Positions 1-6,457 of a stretch of DNA of 10,231 bases are shown here, piece by piece. The DNA comes from Flexistipes sp041694215 (lineage in GTDB: Bacteria > Chrysiogenota > Deferribacteres > Deferribacterales > Flexistipitaceae). The stretch is from positions 1 to 10,231 of the forward strand of contig JASMTO010000225.1 of the NCBI GenBank assembly GCA_041694215.1, in the 5' to 3' direction. The notes under the pieces are model-generated. The model did not search any database, had not been told where the DNA came from, and was given only the letters and a program-made list of their open reading frames with translations. The position numbers were made by a program, and so were the translations under genes. Each line of letters opens with the position of its first letter. Position 1 is the stretch's first letter.

Positions 1-83
1 AATCAATTTATAACAACAAACAATGCAATATTCAACTAAGATTATAGCAAAAACAACCAATTACTTCAACAAACTGATATCTT

Positions 84-89
84 TATAAT
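84..89 (+). promoter_or_regulatory. Possible -10 hexamer (TATAAT), no clear -35
   Basis: The hexamer TATAAT at 84-89 is identical to the bacterial sigma-70 -10 consensus. The hexamer 17 bases upstream (TTACTT, 61-66) matches TTGACA at only two positions, and there is no extended -10 TG. In such A+T-rich DNA this can occur by chance. If real, it would give a leader of a little over 200 nt before flhA. Confidence 0.2.
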
Positions 90-137
90 TGTAATAGTTA
101 GTTATATATGATAAAAATGATAAAAGATATTAGTACC

Positions 138-205
138 TAAAAAGCAGGTGGTAACTAAAAAGAAACTTCTGCCATTGGGACAAAGTCCCCGGGTGGTGGT
201 TTTTA
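138..205 (+). promoter_or_regulatory. Possible structured leader RNA (three-stem fold)
   Basis: Hand folding gives an outer pairing of TAAAAA (138-143) with TTTTTA (200-205). Inside it are two hairpins: GCAG (144-147) with CTGC (169-172), and GGGAC (177-181) with GTCCC (185-189) around an AAA loop. The arrangement resembles a compact three-way junction in the flhA leader. It does not match a riboswitch class I can name; in particular the conserved cores of the class I cyclic-di-GMP riboswitch are absent. The stems are short, so this may be chance pairing, or the remains of a terminator for the upstream gene since five T follow. Confidence 0.25.
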
Positions 206-222
206 TAGATGGAATATAAGAT

Positions 223-288
223 CACTTCGTTTTAACACACAACGTCCGTAGAAAAATGTGTGGTTTAAGATATTAACCAGCGTAAGTG
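223..288 (+). promoter_or_regulatory. Possible second stem-loop in the flhA leader
   Basis: CACACA (236-241) pairs with TGTGTG (257-262) around a 15-nt loop. The stem can be extended by TTAA (232-235) with TTAA (265-268) across a 2-nt bulge, and CACTT (223-227) can close the outside with AAGTG (284-288). The base of this fold ends about 22 nt before the flhA ATG, so it could affect ribosome access. This is hand folding only, with no covariation evidence. Confidence 0.25.
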
Positions 289-310
289 TGAAACTTTAAA
301 TCAAATAAAA

Positions 311-2413
311 ATGACAAAGGGAAAAATAGCGTTGGCTGAAAATGCTTTGTTAGGCAGAATACTTAAAAGAACAGATGTTTTAATGCCCATTGGTGTTGCA
401 GGAATCCTTGTTATCATGATTCTTCCTGTGCCTGCATTACTGTTGGATTTATTTTTAACCATAAGCATTTCTTTTGCTGTAATAATTCTGCTTGTCTCAT
501 TGTATGTGCAGGAGCCTTTGGATTTTTCCACCTTTCCATCTGTGCTTCTGATTGCAACACTGTTCAGATTATCTCTGAACATTGCAACCACCAGGAGAAT
601 TTTGCTCCACGGTAATGAAGGAGTAGATGCTGCTGGTGCGGTGATAGAGTCATTTGGTCAATTTGTTGTTGGCGGAAATTTTGTGGTTGGTTTTATTATC
701 TTTCTGATACTGGTTATCATTAATTTTGTGGTTATTACCAAAGGTTCCGGAAGGGTTGCCGAGGTCGCTGCCAGGTTTACCCTGGATGCTATGCCCGGCA
801 AACAGATGAGCATTGATGCTGACCTGAATGCAGGTATTATAGATGAGTTGGAAGCTAAAAAACAAAGAGAAAACATTCAGAAGAGAGCTGATTTTTATGG
901 AGCAATGGATGGTGCCAGTAAATTTGTAAGAGGTGATGCCATTGCAGGTCTTATTATTACTGCCATTAACATCCTCGGTGGTCTGATAATAGGGGTAACC
1001 CAATATAATATGAGTTTTGCAGAATCAGCACAGGTTTTCACAATATTAACAGTCGGCGATGGCTTGGTATCGCAAATTCCTGCAATTGTTATTTCTACTG
1101 CTGCCGGTATTGTTGTAACCCGTGCCGGAGAAGAATCGGATCTGGGGACAAAACTTTTTGATCAAATGTTCAGTAGTTCTCGTGTTTTAGCTCTGGCCGG
1201 CTTTATGCTTATTTTTTTCGGGTTAATACCCGGTTTACCTAAGTTATCATTTTTCTTTTTAGGCGGCATCTTGATTTCTCTTAGTTTCATTGTTGCCCAA
1301 AAAATCAAAACCGCTAAAGATACAGAGGAAACTGGAGAGGAAGAACAATCTGAAGCAACATCTGAAGAAGAAGATGTGAAAAATTTACTTGATATGGACT
1401 TGATGGAGCTTGAAATAGGTTTTAATCTTATACCACTTGTTGATGAGTCCCAAGGTGGAACATTGCTTAGCAGAATCAAATCCATCAGAAGACAGATTGC
1501 TATGGAAATGGGTTTCATTGTCCCTCCTGTCAGGATAAGGGACAATCTGCAGATTGATTCAAATAGCTACTCAATTATGATAAAGGGAGTAAAGGTCGCT
1601 GATGGTGAGGTTTTCCCCGACAAATTTATGGTAATGAATCCTGAAGGTGACATAGAAGGTATTTCCGGCACACCAACCAGAGAACCGGCATTTGGCCTTT
1701 CGGCCCTTTGGGTGGACGGTGCAGATAAAGAGACTGCTGAAATGCAAGGATACACCATTGTGGATCCCTCCACTGTTATTGCAACCCATCTTACAGAAGT
1801 TATTAAATCTAATGCGCATGAATTACTGGGCAGACAGGAGACCCAGGAGCTGCTCGATCAGCTGAAAAATAAGTATCCTAAACTGGTTGAAGACGTTGTC
1901 CCTAATGTTCTGGACTTGGGGTTGCTGCAAAGAATACTTCAGGAACTGCTTAAAGAGCGCATTTCCATCAGGAATTTACAGACTATCTTGGAGATTCTTG
2001 CAGCCTACGGGACGCAAAACAAAAACATCGATTATTTGCTGGAAAAGGTTAGAACAGGGCTTAAAAGGCAGATCACCAGCAGCTTGCAGGCAAATGATGG
2101 CACGTTATACGTTTTTACGTTGAATTCAAAAGTTGAGCAGATGGTGGCAAACAATATACAAATAACAGATGATGGAAAAGAAGTCGTTCTTGACCCTGCA
2201 GTGGGACAAAAAATATTGTCAGCTTTATCAGAAAAAGTTAACGAAATCCTGCAGAAAGGGCTTTCTCCTGTATTGGTGATTTCACCGCCGATCCGGCTTC
2301 CTTTTCGGAGATTTGTTGAAAAATTTATTTCCAATCTGCATATTATCTCACATAATGAGATTAGCGAAAATGCCAAAATAGAATCTTTGGGAACAGTGGA
2401 GATAGATATATGA
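311..2413 (+). CDS. flhA: Flagellar type III export-gate protein FlhA
   Basis: FlhA forms the nonameric export gate of the flagellar type III secretion system in the inner membrane and docks substrate-chaperone complexes through its cytosolic domain. The 700-aa product has the family's usual length. About eight membrane segments fall between residues 25 and 330, with the conserved FHIPEP signature around 147-172 (including RFTLDAMPGKQMS) and the conserved GDAIAGLI at 208-215 and VGDGLVSQIP at 248-257. A short acidic linker (about 338-356, rich in Glu) leads to the cytosolic domain, which ends in the typical IISHNEI segment. The gene overlaps flhF by 4 nt. The ATG at 311 has no recognisable Shine-Dalgarno sequence; an in-frame TTG at 332 has AAAGGG (316-321) ahead of it and would give 693 aa. 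An in-frame stop at 266-268 limits any upstream extension. Identity is secure; only the exact start is uncertain. Confidence 0.97.
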   Translation: MTKGKIALAENALLGRILKRTDVLMPIGVAGILVIMILPVPALLLDLFLTISISFAVIILLVSLYVQEPLDFSTFPSVLLIATLFRLSLNIATTRRILLHGNEGVDAAGAVIESFGQFVVGGNFVVGFIIFLILVIINFVVITKGSGRVAEVAARFTLDAMPGKQMSIDADLNAGIIDELEAKKQRENIQKRADFYGAMDGASKFVRGDAIAGLIITAINILGGLIIGVTQYNMSFAESAQVFTILTVGDGLVSQIPAIVISTAAGIVVTRAGEESDLGTKLFDQMFSSSRVLALAGFMLIFFGLIPGLPKLSFFFLGGILISLSFIVAQKIKTAKDTEETGEEEQSEATSEEEDVKNLLDMDLMELEIGFNLIPLVDESQGGTLLSRIKSIRRQIAMEMGFIVPPVRIRDNLQIDSNSYSIMIKGVKVADGEVFPDKFMVMNPEGDIEGISGTPTREPAFGLSALWVDGADKETAEMQGYTIVDPSTVIATHLTEVIKSNAHELLGRQETQELLDQLKNKYPKLVEDVVPNVLDLGLLQRILQELLKERISIRNLQTILEILAAYGTQNKNIDYLLEKVRTGLKRQITSSLQANDGTLYVFTLNSKVEQMVANNIQITDDGKEVVLDPAVGQKILSALSEKVNEILQKGLSPVLVISPPIRLPFRRFVEKFISNLHIISHNEISENAKIESLGTVEIDI

Positions 2414-3627
2414 AAATCAAGAAGTATGAAGTTTATGATATGAAAGAGGCTTTAAAAATGATTAAAAGGGACTTGGGGCCTGAGGCAGTCATTCTCTCTT
2501 CACGAAAAATTATAAAAAATGGCAGTTTTGGTTTGTTTTCCAAGCCTATCATTGAGGTAACTGCTGCTGTGGACTATCAGACAAATAAAGAAAACAAAAG
2601 TATGAAAAAACAGGACACAATTCATAACGATACATATGACTTTAAAAAAGATTTTCGACATGGTGATTCAAGAGATACTCAAAATGAAGATAATATGGAT
2701 AGAGTCACAGAATTAATAAATAGCCTGGGACTAAACAGGTTCGAGTCTTTGATTAATGATGTTGGCGACATAAAAAAACAAATCAATGAAATGAAATCGG
2801 CATTTTCTTCAAATATGGTTGTAGACCTGGATTCACCGTTGAAGGAATACTATCAACTGATGCTAAAGAATGAGATGGATGATGTTATTGCGTATAAGTT
2901 TTTAAAAAAGATTGAAAAACGAATCACAGCTGCTGGGGGAAGTAAGCTTCAGATAAAAAATATGATTGTCCAGTTTCTTGCTGAGGTGATACCTGTTGAA
3001 AAAGATTATTTCAGTTCTTTAAGTCAGAAAGTGGTTGCTTTTGTAGGGCCTACTGGTGTTGGGAAAACAACCACCATAGCAAAACTTGCGGCTAATTTGT
3101 CCCTTAAACTGAAAAAAAAGGTATGTCTCATATCTATCGATACTTTTAGGATAGGAGCTGTGGAACAGTTAAAAACATATGCAGAGATTGTTGACGTACC
3201 CTTGCTTGTGGCTTCAACCCCTGAAGAGTTAAAAGATATAATAGCAAAATGTCGCAATTACGATTATATCTTTCTGGATTCGATGGGAAGAAGCCAGTAC
3301 GACGAAAACCAAATCAGTGAGCTGAACGCGTTTATGAATGTAAGTCCGGTTATTAGCGTTGTCCTTGTATTATCCATGAGTTGTAATCATATGGAACTTT
3401 TTGATACTTTTGACAGATATTCCAGGCTAAAGCCGGAATATGTTATTTTTTCCAAACTGGATGAAACAAAATACTTCGGCCCAATGGTAAATTTACCTGT
3501 TATTAAACGAGTGCCTATACTCCTGCTAACCAACGGTCAAAATGTGCCGGAAGATATGGAGATCCCTGATGGCAAGAAGATTGCTAAATCTATTTTGAGC
3601 GAAATTCCTGTTGTATGGAGAAGCTAA
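2410..3627 (+). CDS. flhF: SRP-type GTPase FlhF, flagellar positioning
   Basis: FlhF is the third SRP-family GTPase, beside Ffh and FtsY. It sits at the membrane and marks the site of flagellar assembly in polar flagellates, with FlhG as partner. The 405-aa protein has the usual layout: a basic N-terminal B domain (about 1-130, beginning MKIKKYEV), an N domain (about 140-205) and the G domain. Visible GTPase motifs are the P-loop GPTGVGKTT (213-221), the SRP-specific DTFRIGAVEQL (244-254), the G4-like SKLDET (348-353) and the closing TNGQNVPEDM (374-383). The G3 motif reads DSMGRS (290-295) where the family usually has DTAGR. The ATG overlaps the flhA stop (ATGA, 2410-2413) and is preceded by TGGAG, so the two are translationally coupled. 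The polar-flagellation role is inferred from the family. Confidence 0.96.
   Translation: MKIKKYEVYDMKEALKMIKRDLGPEAVILSSRKIIKNGSFGLFSKPIIEVTAAVDYQTNKENKSMKKQDTIHNDTYDFKKDFRHGDSRDTQNEDNMDRVTELINSLGLNRFESLINDVGDIKKQINEMKSAFSSNMVVDLDSPLKEYYQLMLKNEMDDVIAYKFLKKIEKRITAAGGSKLQIKNMIVQFLAEVIPVEKDYFSSLSQKVVAFVGPTGVGKTTTIAKLAANLSLKLKKKVCLISIDTFRIGAVEQLKTYAEIVDVPLLVASTPEELKDIIAKCRNYDYIFLDSMGRSQYDENQISELNAFMNVSPVISVVLVLSMSCNHMELFDTFDRYSRLKPEYVIFSKLDETKYFGPMVNLPVIKRVPILLLTNGQNVPEDMEIPDGKKIAKSILSEIPVVWRS
3617..3620 (+). promoter_or_regulatory. Ribosome-binding site fixing the flhG start
   Basis: GGAG at 3617-3620 lies 8 nt before the ATG at 3629. It sits inside the reading frame that would begin at the TTG at 3611, so the longer start is unlikely. 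The protein starting at 3629 also begins with the conserved DQAxxLR motif. Confidence 0.7.
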
Positions 3628-3628
3628 A

Positions 3629-4468
3629 ATGGATCAGGCACAAAATTTGAGGAAAATGGCTTGGGACAATAAGAAAAAGGCCGTTTATGTGACCGTTTCC
3701 AGTGGTAAGGGTGGAGTTGGGAAAACAAATATGGCGGTAAACATTGCTTACAGTTTGGCTGGCAGTGGGAAAAAAGTTCTTGTTTTTGATGCTGACCTTG
3801 GCCTTGCAAATGTGGATGTATTGCTTAATGTTACTGTTAATAATACTGTAAAAGATTTATTAGAAAAAAAAGCAAAAATTAAAGATATTATAGTTAAAAA
3901 CGTAGACGGAGTGGATATATTTCCTGCTTCAAGTGGTTTTTTGAGGTTAACTGCGCTCAGTGATGAAGACTATGATATTCTTACTGATGCATTCATTCAA
4001 ATGGATAAAATGTATGATGTTATTATTTTTGATACCGGTGCAGGAATTTCCGAAAATGTGATTAAATTTGCCACATTGGCTGATTTTTTCATCGTTATTA
4101 CGCAGCCGGAACCCACTGCGGTTACCGATGCCTATGCTCTTATGAAGGTTGTGAAAAATGAGTACAATATCGATAAAATGTTTGTGGTGATAAATAGGGT
4201 AAAAGATGAATCTGCAGGGAAAAAAGTTTTTGATAACCTACAAAAAGTTGTGGATAAATTTTTGCACATCAAGCTTGAATGGCTTGGCAGCCTCAGAGAG
4301 GATCCTGCAGTGTTGAAGGCGGTGAGAAATCAGAGAGTTGTATACAATTCACACCCCAATTGTGGCTACGTAAAAGATATTGATATCATTGCTTCAAAGA
4401 TAATAGGCCGTAAAACTGATGTTAACAATAACAAGATAACAAATTTTTTGAAGAGGTTTTTGTCATGA
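3629..4468 (+). CDS. flhG: MinD/ParA-type ATPase FlhG (FleN), flagellar number control
   Basis: FlhG is a membrane-cycling ATPase of the MinD/ParA group that limits flagellar number and stimulates the FlhF GTPase. From the ATG at 3629 the protein has 279 aa. It begins with DQAQNLRKM, matching the conserved DQAxxLR activator helix known to act on FlhF. The deviant Walker A is SGKGGVGKTN (25-34) with signature Lys27 and Lys32, the switch I region is DADLGLANVD (54-63), and the Walker B/switch II is FDTGAG (134-139). The C-terminus (TNFLKRFLS) looks like the amphipathic membrane-targeting helix of MinD-like proteins. The gene follows the flhF stop after 1 nt and overlaps the next gene by 4 nt. 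A TTG at 3611 would add six residues, but the ribosome-binding site and the N-terminal motif favour 3629. Confidence 0.95.
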   Translation: MDQAQNLRKMAWDNKKKAVYVTVSSGKGGVGKTNMAVNIAYSLAGSGKKVLVFDADLGLANVDVLLNVTVNNTVKDLLEKKAKIKDIIVKNVDGVDIFPASSGFLRLTALSDEDYDILTDAFIQMDKMYDVIIFDTGAGISENVIKFATLADFFIVITQPEPTAVTDAYALMKVVKNEYNIDKMFVVINRVKDESAGKKVFDNLQKVVDKFLHIKLEWLGSLREDPAVLKAVRNQRVVYNSHPNCGYVKDIDIIASKIIGRKTDVNNNKITNFLKRFLS

Positions 4469-4668
4469 AAGGCATACATGGATATTTGGCATTATTACTT
4501 GCCAGTATGGCTTTTATTTTTTCCTTTATGTTCAAATATCTTTTTGATATGATTGAACCAAACCTTATATTCAGGGATCTTGTGCTTTTTGTGGTTATTT
4601 ACGTTTTGTCCAAAAAGATCTTAAAGTATGTGGAAGATATTTATCAAAATTATAGGAATCTTGGTTGA
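4465..4668 (+). CDS. Small two-helix membrane protein, unrecognised
   Basis: I do not recognise this 67-aa protein. It has two hydrophobic stretches, about residues 6-28 (YLALLLASMAFIFSFMF region) and about 37-50 (LVLFVVIYVL), separated by a short loop with DMIEPN. A charged tail (KKILKYVEDIYQNYRNLG) follows and may be cytoplasmic. The ATG overlaps the flhG stop (ATGA, 4465-4468), GAGG at 4453-4456 lies 8 nt ahead, and its stop overlaps or nearly touches the fliA start. This close packing, sound ribosome-binding site and coherent membrane topology argue for a real gene. Its position between flhG and fliA suggests a link to flagellar placement or assembly, but that is inference from context only. 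Confidence 0.8.
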   Translation: MKGIHGYLALLLASMAFIFSFMFKYLFDMIEPNLIFRDLVLFVVIYVLSKKILKYVEDIYQNYRNLG

Positions 4669-5396
4669 CTATGACATCTTATACTGAATGCGTATTTAGT
4701 GAAAAGCAAAAAGAGGATCTGACCAAAGAGTTTATCCCTAGAATAAAGTCCTGGGTTCTCAAAATTTATGGCACCCTCCCTGATTCAGTGGATATTGACG
4801 ATCTTTTTTCTGCCGCTTGTATGGGATTTGTAGAATCCTTGAATCGTTATGATAAGTCAAAAAATGTAGAGTTTTATTCATATGCAGAGAGAAGGATTAA
4901 AGGGGCAATCCTTGACGCATTAAGACAAATGGATTTTTTGCCAAGGAACCTCAGGAACAAAGTAAAAGATTTGGAAAATAAAATTGCCGACCTTAGCACT
5001 AAACTTGGCAGAAAACCATCAGTTGATGAAATCAGTGAACATACAGGAGTCGAAAAACAGGACATTTATAAGCTTTTAGCTGTTATAGAAAATGGGAATA
5101 TTGCAAGCCTGGATGCTTCTGCTGGTGAAGACAGTAGTATTACACTTGTAGATTTGCTAAAAAGCAACTTTGCTACCCCGGATGAAAATATAGAGAAAGA
5201 GGAACTTATTAATAATTTAGGCAAAGCGATTGAAGGTTTGTCTGAAAAAGAACGTATGGTTGTAACGCTATATTATTATGAAGATCTCACAATGAAAGAG
5301 GTGGGGAGTGTCCTTGACATTACTGAATCAAGAATTTCTCAAATTCACTCATCAGCTATGCAGAAGCTTAAAAGAAAGCTGGAGGATATTGTATGA
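4665..5396 (+). CDS. fliA: Flagellar sigma factor FliA (sigma-28)
   Basis: FliA directs RNA polymerase to late flagellar and chemotaxis promoters and is normally held by the anti-sigma factor FlgM until the hook is complete. The 243-aa product has the length and layout of the family. Region 2 lies at about 45-98 (DDLFSAACMGFVESL, then SYAERRIKGAILDALR and FLPRNLR), region 3 at about 100-145 (with GRKPSVDEISEHTG), and region 4 at about 185-240 with the helix-turn-helix LTMKEVGSVLDITESRISQ. The TTG at 4665 overlaps the previous stop as TTGA and has AGGA (4654-4657) 7 nt ahead. The ATG at 4671, two codons on, is 13 nt from the same site and is the main alternative. The 3' end overlaps cheB by 4 nt. 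No flgM gene is visible in the window. Confidence 0.95.
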   Translation: MTMTSYTECVFSEKQKEDLTKEFIPRIKSWVLKIYGTLPDSVDIDDLFSAACMGFVESLNRYDKSKNVEFYSYAERRIKGAILDALRQMDFLPRNLRNKVKDLENKIADLSTKLGRKPSVDEISEHTGVEKQDIYKLLAVIENGNIASLDASAGEDSSITLVDLLKSNFATPDENIEKEELINNLGKAIEGLSEKERMVVTLYYYEDLTMKEVGSVLDITESRISQIHSSAMQKLKRKLEDIV

Positions 5397-6448
5397 ACAA
5401 AATAAAGGTTTTGGTCGTTGATGACTCAGCTTTTATGAGAAAAGCTATAGAAAATATGCTTAAGAAGGATCCTGAAATAGAGGTTGTGGGTTTTGCACGG
5501 AATGGAAAGGATGCTATCGAAAAAATGGAAGAGCTTAAGCCGGACATTATAACATTGGATATAGAAATGCCTATCATGGACGGCCTTACTGCTCTTAAAA
5601 AAATAATGAGCACAAATCCTTTGCCTGTAATAATGGTGAGTTCTCTTACAACAGAGGGTGCTGAGGCAACTATTGAAGCCCTTGATGCCGGAGCACTGGA
5701 TTTTATTCCTAAAGATAATAGTTTTGCAAGTTTTGGTATATTGAAAATTGAAAAGGAACTTATTGAGAAAATAAAATATTTTTCAAGAAAGAAAATTTTT
5801 AGGCCAAAACCACAAAAACAAGAAAAAGTACAAATAGCAACAAAGCAAACTGCTCGCATACAACCTCCAAAAGGCCCTAAAAAATCTATTATTGCCATCG
5901 GTACTTCAACCGGAGGCCCCCAATCATTGCAAAAAGTTATTCCTGCTTTGCCAGGTGATCTTGGAAGACCTGTCTTGGTTGTTCAACATATGCCCCCTAA
6001 CTTTACCAAATCTCTTGCAAACAGGCTTAATTCATTGAGTCAGATGGAAGTTATTGAAGCACAAGGGAAAGAAAAACTTGAGCCTGGGGTTGTTTACATA
6101 GCAAAAGGAGGGTTTCAATTAAAGATTCGCCGTGTAGGGTCGAATTACTATACAGAAATTAGTGATGAGCCTAAAGATGTTTTACATATACCAAGTGTGG
6201 ATGTTATGGTTTCCTCCGTTGCTGACAACTTTGGCTTTAAAGCTTTGGGTGTGATTATGACCGGTATGGGAAGTGATGGGCTTAAAGGGATGCAGCTTTT
6301 GAAAAACAAGGGAGGGTCAGTGATAGCCCAGGACAAAGATTCGTGCGTAGTTTATGTGATGCCACGGGCGGTTATTGAAGCTAATCTTGCGGATGTTGTT
6401 GTTCCTCTTGGAGAAATTGCTCACACAATTGTTCAATACTGTAAATGA
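5393..6448 (+). CDS. cheB: Chemotaxis response regulator, protein-glutamate methylesterase/amidase CheB
   Basis: CheB removes methyl groups from receptor glutamates, and deamidates some glutamines, once CheA has phosphorylated it; this is the adaptation arm of chemotaxis. The 351-aa protein has a receiver domain (1-125) with acidic Asp10 and Asp11, phospho-acceptor Asp56 (ITLDIEMP) and Lys107 (FIPK). A Lys/Gln/Pro-rich linker follows (about 131-163), then the catalytic domain. The expected triad is visible as Ser172 (IGTSTGGP), His199 (VVQHMPP) and Asp295 (TGMGSDG). The start overlaps the fliA stop (ATGA) and has GGAGG at 5381-5385, 7 nt ahead. A matching cheR is not present here, so the methyltransferase must be encoded elsewhere if adaptation is complete. 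Confidence 0.96.
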   Translation: MNKIKVLVVDDSAFMRKAIENMLKKDPEIEVVGFARNGKDAIEKMEELKPDIITLDIEMPIMDGLTALKKIMSTNPLPVIMVSSLTTEGAEATIEALDAGALDFIPKDNSFASFGILKIEKELIEKIKYFSRKKIFRPKPQKQEKVQIATKQTARIQPPKGPKKSIIAIGTSTGGPQSLQKVIPALPGDLGRPVLVVQHMPPNFTKSLANRLNSLSQMEVIEAQGKEKLEPGVVYIAKGGFQLKIRRVGSNYYTEISDEPKDVLHIPSVDVMVSSVADNFGFKALGVIMTGMGSDGLKGMQLLKNKGGSVIAQDKDSCVVYVMPRAVIEANLADVVVPLGEIAHTIVQYCK

Positions 6449-6457
6449 GGTTAACTT

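Larger units (their letters stand above)
1..310. other. Non-coding leader and promoter region upstream of flhA
   Basis: I see no supportable gene in these 310 bases; all frames are short and broken by stops. The sequence is very A+T rich up to about 135 and becomes more mixed from 144 to 290, where two foldable elements lie (listed separately). A perfect TATAAT lies at 84-89 and a TATGAT at 107-112, but neither has a convincing -35 partner at normal spacing, so a promoter here is only suspected. No sigma-54 (GG-N10-GC) site was found. The region most likely carries the promoter and a long 5' leader for the flhA operon. The preceding gene lies outside the window. Confidence 0.6.

Noticed and set aside
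151..178. Sigma-28-like site (TAAC, then 15 nt, then GCCA) upstream of flhA
   Set aside because: The -35 and -10 parts each differ from the TAAA / GCCGATAA pattern, and it overlaps the hairpin region; too weak to list.
138..205. Class I cyclic-di-GMP riboswitch in the flhA leader
   Set aside because: Attractive for a flagellar operon and vaguely similar in shape (two hairpins, GGGAC followed by AAAG), but the conserved cores of that class are not present.
177..205. Intrinsic terminator of an upstream gene (GGGAC-AAA-GTCCC then T-run)
   Set aside because: The stem is only 5 bp and the five T come 10 nt after it, too far for a standard terminator; kept only as an alternative reading of the leader fold.
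2098..2112. Perfect sigma-54 -24 element TGGCACG inside flhA
   Set aside because: No GC or TTGC at the -12 position; coding sequence by chance.
1887..2123. Open frame of 78 codons inside flhA on the same strand
   Set aside because: It lies entirely within a clearly coding FlhA frame, has no family resemblance and is a shadow of it, as are all open frames on the - strand.
4487..4502. Sigma-54-like site TGGCAT...TTGC inside the small membrane-protein gene
   Set aside because: The spacing between GG and GC is 11 nt, not the required 10, and the site lies inside a coding sequence.
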